NCBI GenBank assembly: GCA_947600065.1
Contig: CANQFZ010000001.1
Location: 62,001 to 126,000 of the forward strand
Direction of reading: 5' to 3'
Length of the DNA: 64,000 nucleotides
From: an uncultured Clostridia bacterium
Lineage (GTDB): Bacteria; Bacillota; Clostridia; Oscillospirales; Ruminococcaceae
The notes below the pieces were generated by a model, which had not been told where the DNA came from, did no database searches, and saw nothing but the letters and a program-made list of their open reading frames with translations. Below are positions 36,424 through 45,120 of this stretch, one piece after another. The first letter of the stretch is position 1; the number at the start of each line of letters is the position of its first letter. Position numbers and translations under genes: made by a program.

Positions 36424-37014
36424 TTATACAGCTTCTTCATATTCGGGTTCGTAAACCTGCGTAAACCAGCTCTTAATGGTTTCTGCTGATTTCTCGCTTT
36501 CACCTTCGGTGACTTCCGTTTTCCACAAGTGCTTGCCCTTTGAATCAACCTTATTGCGGCGCATTACCGTACCCTCGATCGTAGGCGTTTTAAATTCTAT
36601 GCTCTCGCCTTTGGTTGCAAGGCTAACGGCAGGTATACCAAACTGTACTTTATACAGCCAGAAATAACGGTATTTGCCGTTTGCTTTCTTCGACCGGAAA
36701 CCAATCGCGACAGGTGCGGCGGCGTCTTCACTTGTTGATACTATAACTCCGTTTTTGTCGATTTCCGCGCCTGTCAGGTCCTTAACGACCTCGGACAGCA
36801 GGTCGTCAATTCCAAGCGTCAGCGTACCGTTCGCAAATTCCTTTACCGATTCCGCAGGACCGTCGTCAGCGTATAAAATAGCTTCTGCAAGCGCGATAGA
36901 CAGGTCTGCCGACAATGCCTTAGCAAGCTTTTTGGGCTCTGCATATGTTTCGTCGCCTTTTTCGTCCTCAGTGATCTTCGCGTAAACAATGTTGTCTAAT
37001 CCAATAGTAGCCAT
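36424..37014 (-). CDS. Major tail protein
   Basis: 196 residues of the phi13-type major tail family, with MATIGLDNIVYAKITEDEKG at the start and a beta-rich core including GFRSKKANGKYRYFWLYKVQFG. It would form the tail tube. It is upstream of the G/GT pair and downstream of tail-completion genes, the standard place. GGAGG precedes ATG 37014. Confidence 0.87.
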   Translation of the reverse strand: MATIGLDNIVYAKITEDEKGDETYAEPKKLAKALSADLSIALAEAILYADDGPAESVKEFANGTLTLGIDDLLSEVVKDLTGAEIDKNGVIVSTSEDAAAPVAIGFRSKKANGKYRYFWLYKVQFGIPAVSLATKGESIEFKTPTIEGTVMRRNKVDSKGKHLWKTEVTEGESEKSAETIKSWFTQVYEPEYEEAV

Positions 37015-37016
37015 AG

Positions 37017-37370
37017 TTAAACCTCCTGATAATCATAATATTTTTCCACATCTATTGAGTAGTGGTTGTAGCCGGTATCGTCCTCGTGTCCGATATACCG
37101 TTTTTCCGTGATTGTAAAATCTGCCTGCAACAGCAAGCGGACAAGTTTGTTTTTTATTTCCGTGTAATTGCCTTTGTCGTATAGAGATATTCGAGCCTCT
37201 TGTATCTCAAATTCGGGCGCATTGTCCGCAAACAGTTCAAACGGTTCTGCAAGCGGAGTGACAACAACATATCTTTTGGGGGCAACGTCAGAAAACACAC
37301 CTGTTTCAACGCTCAGCCCGCATTCCTCGACAATCGCCTTGATTTCAGCCAACAGCGTTTTTCCTGTCAT
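37017..37370 (-). CDS. Tail completion/minor tail protein
   Basis: 117 residues. The pattern and place (between an HK97 gp10-like protein and the major tail protein) match minor tail or tail-to-head joining proteins in siphophages. Sequence gives little more: an N-terminal helix, then beta strands, a C-terminal YSIDVEKYYDYQEV. Overlaps the gene upstream by 4 bp. Confidence 0.7.
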   Translation of the reverse strand: MTGKTLLAEIKAIVEECGLSVETGVFSDVAPKRYVVVTPLAEPFELFADNAPEFEIQEARISLYDKGNYTEIKNKLVRLLLQADFTITEKRYIGHEDDTGYNHYSIDVEKYYDYQEV

Positions 37371-37798
37371 AGCTTGTCTATCTCCTCGTCAAGTTTTTTA
37401 ATCATCGCGTTCTTGCAAGCATTTTTTTTCGCGGATTTAGCAGGCTTTAAAAATGGCTTCGGAGGTTGTCCGTGTTTGCCGTACTCGATAATATTTGCGA
37501 GTTTTGCGTTTGCTTCGCCGTCTTTACGAGGCTCGGCAAATCCTATTTTGACGTTGTAGTTACCGTTCTCGTCGTACTTTGCAGGTGACGTTCCGAGAGC
37601 GGAAACAAGTTCGCCCGTTGACCGCGAATCAAATTTTGTTCCGCTTCCGATAACGCTCTGCAAATTTGAGTGCACCTTTTCTTCAATTACTTCCGCTCCC
37701 GCAGCCAAAACTTTTGGTATAATTTCGTCCGTTTTTTCTCTGAGTTTTGCAATTTTCATCAGAAAATCTTCGGGCATTTTTACCGTACATTTAGCCAT
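37367..37798 (-). CDS. HK97 gp10-like head-tail joining protein
   Basis: About 143 residues with the gp10-like C-terminus FGNIIEYGKHGQPPKPFLKPA-type motif (NIIEYGKHGQPPKPFLKPA). The longest frame starts at 37840; ATG 37798 is a better choice because AGGAGGT lies 8 bases before it, whereas that site directly abuts an earlier ATG at 37807. The protein is rich in Lys. The divergent toxin-antitoxin cassette starts within 70 bp of its 5' end. Confidence 0.8.
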   Translation of the reverse strand: MAKCTVKMPEDFLMKIAKLREKTDEIIPKVLAAGAEVIEEKVHSNLQSVIGSGTKFDSRSTGELVSALGTSPAKYDENGNYNVKIGFAEPRKDGEANAKLANIIEYGKHGQPPKPFLKPAKSAKKNACKNAMIKKLDEEIDKL

Positions 37799-37825
37799 TG
37801 TTTGCATACCTCCTTGTTTTTCCTC

Positions 37826-37854
37826 TTGACATTTTTGCAAATTCGGAGTATAAT
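37826..37854 (+). promoter_or_regulatory. Promoter of the toxin-antitoxin cassette
   Basis: TTGACA (37826-37831), 17-bp spacer, TATAAT (37849-37854), a perfect match on the strand opposite to the phage structural operon. Confidence 0.85.
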
Positions 37855-37897
37855 TAAGTAAGAAAGTATGAAATTCCGATTGTTGGGGGTGTTTGCT

Positions 37898-38164
37898 ATG
37901 TTAGCGGAATTACGTACAAAATCACAAATCACACTGCCGAAAGAAATTGTTAGCTCTCTCGGACTGTCCGAAGGGGATAAACTTGACGTTTGCGAAAAGG
38001 ACGGCGTTATTTATTTGACGCCTGTTACTGTGTACCCGAAAAAATATGTTGACGAGCTTCAGACTGAGCTTTCCGAACTAAAGAAAAACATTGCTGACGG
38101 AAAACAGCCGACTTTTGACAGCATAGACGCGCTTTTAGAACGTTTGGAGAGTGACAATGCTTAA
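37898..38164 (+). CDS. AbrB/MazE-family antitoxin
   Basis: About 88 residues from ATG 37898, with the swapped-hairpin AbrB fold near the start (AELRTKSQITLPKEIVSSLGLSEGDKLDV) and a C-terminal helical tail (KKYVDELQTELSELKK) likely to bind the toxin. The longer frame from 37868 adds ten residues but GGGGGTG precedes 37898. It would bind its own promoter. The ORF ends within the toxin start region; both lie on the plus strand, opposite to the surrounding head and tail genes. Confidence 0.85.
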   Translation: MLAELRTKSQITLPKEIVSSLGLSEGDKLDVCEKDGVIYLTPVTVYPKKYVDELQTELSELKKNIADGKQPTFDSIDALLERLESDNA

Positions 38165-38420
38165 ACTGACATTTACAGACAGGTTTCAGAAACATTACAA
38201 AACCTTGAATGAAACTGAAAAAAAGCAATTCAAAAACAAGCTTGCTATTTTTACGGAAAATCCCTTGCACCCGTCGCTTCGTGTAAAAAAGATACAAGGT
38301 ACAGACGGCTTGTTTGAGTTCAGCGTGAATATGGATATCCGTGTTATCTGGTTTTACGAGGGTGAAGCACTGGTCGCTCTTGTTGACATAGGTCACCACG
38401 ATATTCTAAAAAACTATTGA
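38157..38420 (+). CDS. RelE/YafQ-type toxin (mRNA interferase)
   Basis: About 87 residues with the RelE/ParE fold pattern: FTDRFQKHYKTLNETEKKQF helices, then LHPSLRVKKIQ, FEFSVNMDIRVIWFYEG and VDIGHHDILKNY. The last part holds the His and Tyr typical of YafQ-like ribosome-dependent nucleases. ATG 38157 is seven bases after GGAG and overlaps the antitoxin stop. A GTG at 38151 is less likely. It would cleave mRNA in the ribosome when free of antitoxin. Confidence 0.85.
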   Translation: MLKLTFTDRFQKHYKTLNETEKKQFKNKLAIFTENPLHPSLRVKKIQGTDGLFEFSVNMDIRVIWFYEGEALVALVDIGHHDILKNY

Positions 38421-38426
38421 TTTTTG

Positions 38427-38452
38427 CCGAGGACATATGCCCTCGGTTTTTT
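38427..38452 (+). terminator. Intrinsic terminator of the toxin-antitoxin cassette
   Basis: CCGAGG (38427-38432) pairs with CCTCGG (38441-38446), followed by six T residues. It ends in the stop region of the convergent head-closure gene. Confidence 0.85.
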
Positions 38453-38792
38453 ATCCGCTTGCTGTAATTTCTCTCGCCAAAACTTCAAGATACATTTTGC
38501 GCCCCTTGACATTCTCAGTCGACTTGATTTCAAACGTTCTTTCCTCGCAGATTATCCGCATATCCTTTGTTATCTCAACGCCCGGAATCACACGGATTTG
38601 AAACAGCTCTGTCGCGTCCGAAAACTGCGCCATATTCGCCCATTTCTTACTCCCGTGCCGACCTTCGCGGTATGCTCTGACTTCGGCAACGGTCGTTTCT
38701 TCCATGTGAGAAAATCCCTCATCATCAAGCACTTTTTTCTTGCTTATTATGCGGATTTTCGTGTTCATTTTTCCGAAGCTCACACCTTCCAC
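38451..38792 (-). CDS. Head closure / head-tail adaptor protein
   Basis: 113 residues resembling SPP1 gp16/Phage_H_T_join: FGKMNTKIRI, TTVAEVRAYREGRHG and FEIKSTENVKGRKMYLEVLARE. It seals the connector after DNA packaging. The start overlaps the gp6-like gene by 13 bp. Confidence 0.8.
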   Translation of the reverse strand: MEGVSFGKMNTKIRIISKKKVLDDEGFSHMEETTVAEVRAYREGRHGSKKWANMAQFSDATELFQIRVIPGVEITKDMRIICEERTFEIKSTENVKGRKMYLEVLAREITASG

Positions 38793-39097
38793 TCCCTATC
38801 TAACCGCAGTAACAGATTAACCGTGTTCCAGACCTGCTGACCTGCCGACACATTATCCGCGAAAAATCCGCCTGTCGAACCGTCTCTGCTCTCATATAAA
38901 TGACTTACAAGCATTATAACCGCCTGCTCGGTAGTCGGCGGCATTGCTTTTTCCGCATAACTGCCTTCGGGGATATGCTGATAACTTTCGGCATAAGAAA
39001 TCGCGGCGGTTATGTAACTTTTCAGCAAATCATCATCTTCCGAGTGTTCAAGTATTAAATTTTTCTTGACTTTGACGAGTAATTCTTCAATTTCCAT
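38780..39097 (-). CDS. Head-tail connector protein (gp6-like)
   Basis: 105 residues with the phage connector pattern, a small helical protein (LVKVKKNLILEHSEDDDLLKSYITAA, quoted in part) and a C-terminal VNLLLRLDREW. It would sit under the portal. It follows the head-fiber-like gene in the late operon. Confidence 0.78.
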   Translation of the reverse strand: MEIEELLVKVKKNLILEHSEDDDLLKSYITAAISYAESYQHIPEGSYAEKAMPPTTEQAVIMLVSHLYESRDGSTGGFFADNVSAGQQVWNTVNLLLRLDREWKV

Positions 39098-39116
39098 TCC
39101 CGCCGCGCTCCTTTCG

Positions 39117-39467
39117 TCATTCCGTTTCCATAAGTCCTGCCGTTTGCAATGCCGATAAAAGCGTATTAAATGTGCTTACAAGGTCGGAAACTTCCGACGC
39201 TTCACTGTCCGCCTGATACGCGATTTTCGGCGCGGCGGGAACATAAAGTTTCCCGTTTTCATCAACTGCGACTTCAACTGTTTCTGCGTCTTTTGCCTTA
39301 GCCTTTACACCTCCGAGAGTATCAGCCGAAGCAGTAGGCAGGGTATAAGCCGACCCGCCGCCCCCGCTCAAATCTTCGACTTCAGCCCCTTCTTCGATTA
39401 TAAGCTTTCCGCCGATATGCGTAACTTCGCCGCCCGGCTCGGTGTAGTTCTTAACGTTGTAACTCAT
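39117..39467 (-). CDS. Head fiber-like / capsid decoration protein
   Basis: 116 residues with a glycine-rich linker (DLSGGGGSAYTLPTASAD) and a TLGGVK motif typical of small phage head-fibre-like proteins, and a C-terminal helix. It begins immediately at the capsid stop. Its role is inferred from composition and position next to the capsid gene. Confidence 0.6.
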   Translation of the reverse strand: MSYNVKNYTEPGGEVTHIGGKLIIEEGAEVEDLSGGGGSAYTLPTASADTLGGVKAKAKDAETVEVAVDENGKLYVPAAPKIAYQADSEASEVSDLVSTFNTLLSALQTAGLMETE

Positions 39468-40669
39468 TATACTCCGCCTTTCATCTGCAACACCTTAACA
39501 GCCTCAGCAAGTACAAGTTTACCGTCAACGCGCTCGCTTGACAGATAGCCAATATGTCCGGTAGTTGCATACAACTCATACAAGGGCTTAAACGCTCTGC
39601 TCTGACGGTCTGCAATCCAGTAGTAGCTAAAATCGCCGAACGCAATCGTCTTAGCACTCGCCGCCGCAGTAGGCATAAAAGCCGAGGTATACACGGGTCT
39701 GCCAAGCAGCATATCAGGCGTATTAAGCTGCAGAGAAGGCTGCCAGAGGTACTGTCCCTGTCCGTCTTTGAGTTTGCGGATAAGCTTAATTGTATTATCG
39801 TTAAGCAGCCACACCGCTTTGCGGCGGTAAGGCGATTTGAGGGAGTAGAAAAGGTCCATAATCTCATCGCCCGTGATTGCTGCTTCTCCCGCAGCTGTCA
39901 CACCAACGTCCGCGCCGCCTGCATCAGCAAGAATACCCGTAGGCTTATTCGAGCCGTCGCCCTTGATAAATGCCTCTTCTTCAAGGTTTCCAATGCGTCT
40001 TGCAAACTCTTTTGAAATGTACGACTGCATATTAAACGCCGAATCGTTCATCAATTCTTCGGAGATTTTAATTATAGCGCCTGCCTTGTAAGCGTCCAAA
40101 GAAACTTGATTAAATGAACCTTCGGTTTCAGGATATGTGCCTTCTTCTTCAATCCAACTTGCTGTTCCCGCGGTTGCTACAACGGGAATTTTGCGAGTTC
40201 CGCTTGATGTTCTGATAACTTTCGCAAGTTTTCTCATCACGGTTTCTTCTTCGAGAGCCTCAACAAGCACTTTTTCAAATTCGTCGGGTACAAGATACCC
40301 GCCCTCGCTGTCAGTGCCAACCGTCAAAGCGTTTATAATCTGCGGAGTAGCAACTTTCGAGCGCATCATATCCCAGAATTTCGCGTTGTACTCGTCAGAT
40401 GCTCTCCCGCTCTTAAAATCGGGGTTTTTAGCCTGCGGTGCTGTCAGAATAGGCGAGTTCGCAGACTTTTTGAGTTCAGCTTCAATCTGCTCCTGACGTT
40501 CAAGCCTTGCAATTTCTTTGCCGAGGTCAGTTATTTCCTGTTCCATTTGCGTATATTTCGCATCATCTTCAGCGGAAAGCACGCCGTTTTCTTTCCTGTG
40601 CGCGTCCAAAAATGATTTAGCATTATTCCACGCAGCTACGCGCTTTTCGCGCAGTTCAAAAATTGTCAT
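39467..40669 (-). CDS. Major capsid protein (HK97 fold)
   Basis: 400 residues. A coiled-coil delta domain (about 1-100), removed by the protease in relatives, precedes the mature capsid domain with VGTDSEGGYLVPDEF near 118 and GRPVYTSAFMP. HK97-like capsid, consistent with a neighbouring ClpP-like protease. GGAGGAATT precedes the ATG. The C-terminus ends KVLQMKGGV. Confidence 0.93.
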   Translation of the reverse strand: MTIFELREKRVAAWNNAKSFLDAHRKENGVLSAEDDAKYTQMEQEITDLGKEIARLERQEQIEAELKKSANSPILTAPQAKNPDFKSGRASDEYNAKFWDMMRSKVATPQIINALTVGTDSEGGYLVPDEFEKVLVEALEEETVMRKLAKVIRTSSGTRKIPVVATAGTASWIEEEGTYPETEGSFNQVSLDAYKAGAIIKISEELMNDSAFNMQSYISKEFARRIGNLEEEAFIKGDGSNKPTGILADAGGADVGVTAAGEAAITGDEIMDLFYSLKSPYRRKAVWLLNDNTIKLIRKLKDGQGQYLWQPSLQLNTPDMLLGRPVYTSAFMPTAAASAKTIAFGDFSYYWIADRQSRAFKPLYELYATTGHIGYLSSERVDGKLVLAEAVKVLQMKGGV

Positions 40670-40680
40670 AATAATTCCTC

Positions 40681-41394
40681 CTAAAATTTAAGTAATTCCA
40701 GACGCTGTTCGAGTTCTTCTACCGAGCGCCCTGTGTTTTGCTTTTTAATCGCGCATTTTGCCGCGATTTTGTCCATAAGCGAGTTAATAACTTGCGTCTT
40801 GGAGTAGAGCATAGCCGATATTTCGGGCATTTCTTGTCTCTCGGAGCGCTCTAAAACGCCGTCCGCGAAGCCGAGTTCAATCGCCTTGTTTGCGTTCATC
40901 CACGTTTCAGACTCCATAAGATTTGATATTTTCTCCCGCGTCAGACTTGTTTTGATTTCATAAGCGTTGATTATGCTCTCTTTTACTTCGTCGAGCATAT
41001 CTATTGCTTTTCTCATCTCGTTATGGTCGCCGAAAGCCATTGTTGCAGGATTGTGTATCATCATCATTGATACGGGCGACATTAAAACCTTGTTTCCCGC
41101 CATTGCAATAACACTCGCCGCGCTTGCCGCAATGCCGTCAATCTTTACAGTCACGTTATGCTTATAATCCATAAGCATTGTGTAAATCTGCGCAGCCGCT
41201 ACACAATCACCGCCCGGAGAGTTAATCCACACGGTAATATCTCCGTCGCCGTTCATCAGTTCCTCTTTAAACATCTGCGGCGTAATATCATCGTCAAACC
41301 AGCTTTCCTCAGCTATCGTTCCATTTAAGACCAGTGTCCGTTCTTCTGCCCCTGTTTGGTTCAGTGTCTTGGTCCAGTTCCAGAACTTCTTCAT
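40681..41394 (-). CDS. ClpP-like prohead maturation protease
   Basis: About 237 residues. The catalytic Ser lies in GIAASAASVIAMAG and His in MMIHNPAT, as in phage ClpP-type S49/S14 proteases; the family Asp is further on. It cleaves capsid delta domains. The longest frame begins at TTG 41403, but ATG 41394 is 9 bases after AAGGGGG, so it is favoured. It overlaps the portal gene 3' end by about 86 bp. Confidence 0.88.
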   Translation of the reverse strand: MKKFWNWTKTLNQTGAEERTLVLNGTIAEESWFDDDITPQMFKEELMNGDGDITVWINSPGGDCVAAAQIYTMLMDYKHNVTVKIDGIAASAASVIAMAGNKVLMSPVSMMMIHNPATMAFGDHNEMRKAIDMLDEVKESIINAYEIKTSLTREKISNLMESETWMNANKAIELGFADGVLERSERQEMPEISAMLYSKTQVINSLMDKIAAKCAIKKQNTGRSVEELEQRLELLKF

Positions 41395-42655
41395 TTGTTC
41401 CAACCCCCTTTCCGCTGTTCATAAATGTACCCGCCTGCGTCAGCGGCAGCATATTTCCGTTTACAAGATACAAGTCGCCGCCTTGCTCTGCGGGTATGCG
41501 GTCAAGGTTTTCAAGCTCGCGTATGTCATTCGCCGACATCCAGCCGTTCTGCCTTGCCGTTGCATATCCTCTCATTCTGCCCTCATAATCGCCGCGTAAA
41601 AGCCCCTCAACGTTGAATTTAATAAACATTGTCTGCTTCTGCTCGGGGTTTAAAAGCGCCTTTTGCATTGCCTGTTCCCACCGAACAAGCCACGGTTGCA
41701 GAGTGTACCGCACAAATTCAAGCGACTGCTGCTCAATGTTCGAGAAACTCGATTTGTCCAAATCTCCTATCATGTGCGGAGGAATACGGAAAATCCTTGC
41801 AATCTCGTCAATCTGAAATTTTCTGGTTTCCAGAAATTGTGCCTGCTCATTCGGCATTCCGATAGGCGTGTACTTCATTCCTTCTTCGAGAACGGCGATT
41901 TTGTGAGAATTTCTCGGACCGCTGAACATTCTCTGCCAGCTTTCGCGCACTTTGTTTGGGTCTTTTAACGTGCCGGGGTGTTCCAATATCCCGCTCGGAG
42001 TTGCGCCGTTTTCAAAAAACTTCGCGCCGTATTCCTCGCAGGACATTCCCAAGCCGATTGCGTTCTTTGCCATTGCAATAGGCGAGTAGCCGACAAGCCC
42101 GTCAAATCCAAGTCCGGGAATATGCAGGACATCTTCCTTTTGGAGTTTTACAATTGTACCCGTCTGACCTTCTTTCATCTGTCGTTCATCGGGCGGGATT
42201 GCATACTCATAATATATCTGCTTGTTATCATCTCTGCAGACTTCCATTCTGTCAGCCATAAGCGGGTATAACGCTATAACTTCATTCGCATTGTTGCGTA
42301 TTATCTGCGCGTAGGCATTGCCCCACAACAGCAAGTGTGTCATAAGCGTTTCTCGGAAATTAAACGACGTCATTTCCGGGTTCGGCTCGTCATGGAAAAT
42401 GCGATATAAACCGCTGTCAACCGCTTTTTCTTTTCCGCCGTCAGCCTTGTATCGGTATAAATGCAGCGGCAGACTTGCGACAGCTTCCGACAATATCCTT
42501 ACACAGGAATACACTGCCGTAAGCTGCATTGCCGACCGCTCATTAACGTATTTCCCCGAACTTGACTGACCTAAAAAGAATGAAAACGCGCTTCCGCTTG
42601 TGCTGTTCATAGCAGGCGCGTCCCGCGATTTAAACAGTCTTGCAAAAAAATTCAT
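41309..42655 (-). CDS. Portal protein
   Basis: 448 residues of the HK97-type portal family, with LTAVYSCVRILSEAVASLPLH and IPPHMIGDLDKSSFSNIEQQ motifs. It forms the dodecameric entry channel for DNA. Its C-terminal end extends over the protease start in another frame. RBS AAAGGAGT. Confidence 0.92.
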   Translation of the reverse strand: MNFFARLFKSRDAPAMNSTSGSAFSFFLGQSSSGKYVNERSAMQLTAVYSCVRILSEAVASLPLHLYRYKADGGKEKAVDSGLYRIFHDEPNPEMTSFNFRETLMTHLLLWGNAYAQIIRNNANEVIALYPLMADRMEVCRDDNKQIYYEYAIPPDERQMKEGQTGTIVKLQKEDVLHIPGLGFDGLVGYSPIAMAKNAIGLGMSCEEYGAKFFENGATPSGILEHPGTLKDPNKVRESWQRMFSGPRNSHKIAVLEEGMKYTPIGMPNEQAQFLETRKFQIDEIARIFRIPPHMIGDLDKSSFSNIEQQSLEFVRYTLQPWLVRWEQAMQKALLNPEQKQTMFIKFNVEGLLRGDYEGRMRGYATARQNGWMSANDIRELENLDRIPAEQGGDLYLVNGNMLPLTQAGTFMNSGKGVGTNEEVLELDQDTEPNRGRRTDTGLKWNDS

Positions 42656-42673
42656 AGGTTACTCCTTTCGCCT

Positions 42674-44293
42674 TTAAAATACCAAAATCCCTCTGTCATC
42701 ATATACAGACGTGCTGTTCTGATTTCCGCATCTTATCGCCCTGTCAAGCGCCATTATCGTAGCAACCGCGCCGTCGATTTTCTCCGTAGACTTCTCTTTG
42801 TCTGCCTTGATATTTCCCGCAGGGTCAGTGCGAATAAAAATGTTGTCCATCATCCACCGCAGAACAGGGTGTCCGCCGTGAGCGATTTTTTCTTCAAGCA
42901 CAAGCTTCATCAGTTCCTTAGTAGGCGGTGACATATCCTTAAAGCCTTGCCCGAACGGCACAACGGTAAAGCCCATATTCTCGAGATTTTGTACCATTTG
43001 CACCGCACCCCAACGGTCAAACGCAATTTCCCGAATGTTAAACCGCTCTCCGAGCCGCTCAATAAACTGCTCGATATAGCCGTAGTGTACAACATTTCCC
43101 TCGGTCGTCATCAAAAAGCCTTGTTGCTCCCAAATATCATACGGCACATGGTCACGCCTTACTCTCAGTCCGACATTTTCTTCGGGTATCCAGAAATACG
43201 GCAGAACCATATATTCCCCGTCCTCGTCAATCGGCGGGAATACAAGTACAAATGCCGTTATATCCGTTGTTGACGACAAGTCAAGACCACCGTAGCACAC
43301 GCGCCCTTCAAGTTTGTCCTCATTCACCGCAAACGCGCATTTGTCCCACTTGTCCATAGGCATCCAGCGCACTGACTGTTTTACCCACTGGTTTAGCCTT
43401 AACTGCCTGAATGAGTTTTCCTCTCCGGGGTTTTGTTTCGCGCTGTTGCACGCCGCCTGCACTTTCTCAATGTCAACCGTTATTCCGAGCGACGGGTTAG
43501 CCTTCGCCCAGACCTTTGGGTCAGTCCAGTCGTCGTTCTGGTCCGCACCGAAAATCACGGAATAAAACGTCGGGTCAATCTTCCTGCCCGCTTCAATGTC
43601 AAGCGCCTTTTGATGTATCTCATAGCAGATAGAGTTTACGTCATTTCCCGCAGTCGTGATAAGGAAAAACAGCGGCTGCGCCCTCGCGTCGCCAGAACCT
43701 TGCGTCATTACGTCATAAAGTTTTCTGTTCGGCTGTGTATGCAACTCGTCAAAAATAACTCCCGAAGTGTTGAAACCGTGCTTGTTTGCAACGTCCGCCG
43801 AAAGTACTTGATAAACGCTGTTTGTCGGAAGATAGATAAGCCGCTTTTGTGATTCGAGGATTTTCACACGCTTCATAAGAGCAGGGCAGAGCCTTACCAT
43901 GTCCGTTGCGACATCAAAAACGATCTTCGCTTGATTTCTGTCCGCCGCACAGCTGTAAATTTCGGCGCGTTCTTCGCCGTCGCCGCATAACAACAGCAGC
44001 GCGACCGCCGCCGCAAGTTCAGACTTGCCTTGCTTTTTCGGAATTTCAATAAAAGCCGTGTTAAATTGCCTATAGCCGTTCGGCTTGATTACTCCGAAAA
44101 TATCTCTGATGATCCTTTCCTGCCAGTCGATAAGGTCAAACCGCTTTCCTGCCCAAATGCCTTTGGTGTGCGACAGGCTCTGTATAAAATTTACCGCAAA
44201 ATCCGCTTTTTGTTTGTCGTAATGGGACGATTTCGCCATAAATTTTGTCGGTTTATAGCCTTTCAGCTTTCGCATTTTCGCTGTTTGCGCCAT
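42674..44293 (-). CDS. Terminase large subunit
   Basis: About 539 residues from ATG 44293. The ATPase shows IPKKQGKSELA as Walker A and GVIFDELHTQ as Walker B; the nuclease half includes GGLDLSSTTDITAF, EIAFDRWGAVQM and a C-terminal DGAVATIMALDRAIR. It pumps DNA into the head. An in-frame TTG at 44341 would extend the protein, but the AGGTGGGGGA directly before ATG 44293 favours the latter. The P27-type small subunit follows on the same strand upstream. Confidence 0.92.
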   Translation of the reverse strand: MAQTAKMRKLKGYKPTKFMAKSSHYDKQKADFAVNFIQSLSHTKGIWAGKRFDLIDWQERIIRDIFGVIKPNGYRQFNTAFIEIPKKQGKSELAAAVALLLLCGDGEERAEIYSCAADRNQAKIVFDVATDMVRLCPALMKRVKILESQKRLIYLPTNSVYQVLSADVANKHGFNTSGVIFDELHTQPNRKLYDVMTQGSGDARAQPLFFLITTAGNDVNSICYEIHQKALDIEAGRKIDPTFYSVIFGADQNDDWTDPKVWAKANPSLGITVDIEKVQAACNSAKQNPGEENSFRQLRLNQWVKQSVRWMPMDKWDKCAFAVNEDKLEGRVCYGGLDLSSTTDITAFVLVFPPIDEDGEYMVLPYFWIPEENVGLRVRRDHVPYDIWEQQGFLMTTEGNVVHYGYIEQFIERLGERFNIREIAFDRWGAVQMVQNLENMGFTVVPFGQGFKDMSPPTKELMKLVLEEKIAHGGHPVLRWMMDNIFIRTDPAGNIKADKEKSTEKIDGAVATIMALDRAIRCGNQNSTSVYDDRGILVF

Positions 44294-44310
44294 TCCCCCA
44301 CCTGCTTTTA

Positions 44311-44329
44311 TTTGCAATTGATTGCAAAA
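44311..44329. repeat. 19-bp palindromic repeat, copy 1
   Basis: TTTGCAATTGATTGCAAAA, identical to 57913-57931. This copy lies directly before the terL start, in the gap after terS. It is a near-perfect palindrome. Confidence 0.7.
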
Positions 44330-44347
44330 TTCTTTTATCAAGCAAAT

Positions 44348-44383
44348 AAAAAATCGGCAATCGTTTCAGACCACCGATTTTTT
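44348..44383. terminator. Hairpin between terS and terL
   Basis: AAAAAATCGG (44348-44357) and CCGATTTTTT (44374-44383) pair around a 16-base loop, with T-rich sequence on either side. Could be a terminator or attenuator at the terS-terL junction. Confidence 0.5.
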
Positions 44384-44441
44384 ATATTTTCTATCATATC
44401 TCAAATTGAACAAACGGCGACACCTTTATTGGCGTACACTG

Positions 44442-45008
44442 TCAACTGCCAACAGCGCCCTGTGACCTCAGCAATTGTTCCATTGCGTCCTCAGCCGTTC
44501 CGACGTCGCTGTTCTCCTTGACAATCTGGAATATCTGATACCATAAATTGTTTATCTGTTTCATGTAATTTTGCGACATTGCGACAAACGGCGAAGCAAT
44601 TTCCTGACCGGTAGTCGGGTGTTTCGACAAAAATCCATTTTTGGAAATAATATGCTCACATTGCACCCATCTTGCCACGCTCATTGCATAATTCCTGATG
44701 AGCTGAACACTCACAGCCTTTTCACAGCCTCTCGCTTTGAGCCATTGCCACGTTTCCTCGAAAACTTGAGCCGCAACAATTTCCTCTTTGCACTTTTGCT
44801 TCTCCGTCATATAGTCCTTGACTTCCGGGCTTTGCGCATTATCGGCATTTCCCGTCAGTTTAATAATTCCCGAAGGTTTCTTACCACTCGATTTTCTGCG
44901 CTCCGTCAAGCCCTTAGCACTAACGTCCGCGCCCTTATCGGCAACAGCCTTCGGTTTACGTCCGCTGCCTGCTCTTGCGCCGCCTCGCATAGTACCGTCT
45001 TTCGCCAT
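44442..45008 (-). CDS. Terminase small subunit (P27 family)
   Basis: 188 residues of the P27 family: Lys/Arg-rich start MRGGARAGSGRKPKAV, then a helical body with VQLIRNYAMSVARW and SPFVAMSQNYMKQIN. It recognises the packaging site. GGGGGTGAG precedes the ATG. It sits after an HNH endonuclease gene, a common phage packaging arrangement. Confidence 0.88.
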   Translation of the reverse strand: MAKDGTMRGGARAGSGRKPKAVADKGADVSAKGLTERRKSSGKKPSGIIKLTGNADNAQSPEVKDYMTEKQKCKEEIVAAQVFEETWQWLKARGCEKAVSVQLIRNYAMSVARWVQCEHIISKNGFLSKHPTTGQEIASPFVAMSQNYMKQINNLWYQIFQIVKENSDVGTAEDAMEQLLRSQGAVGS

Positions 45009-45120
45009 TTTCTCACCCCCAAAATCCCTAACCGTTAATACCCCGTTTGATTTTGCCTTTTTCGCACGCGATACTCCGCGCCGTTGTCCGTTTCCTTTGC
45101 TTATAGAGATTTAAACTCCC

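Noticed and set aside
38427..38452. Terminator for the minus-strand structural operon
   Set aside because: The T run is only on the plus strand, fitting the toxin gene; the minus operon must read through to reach the tail genes.
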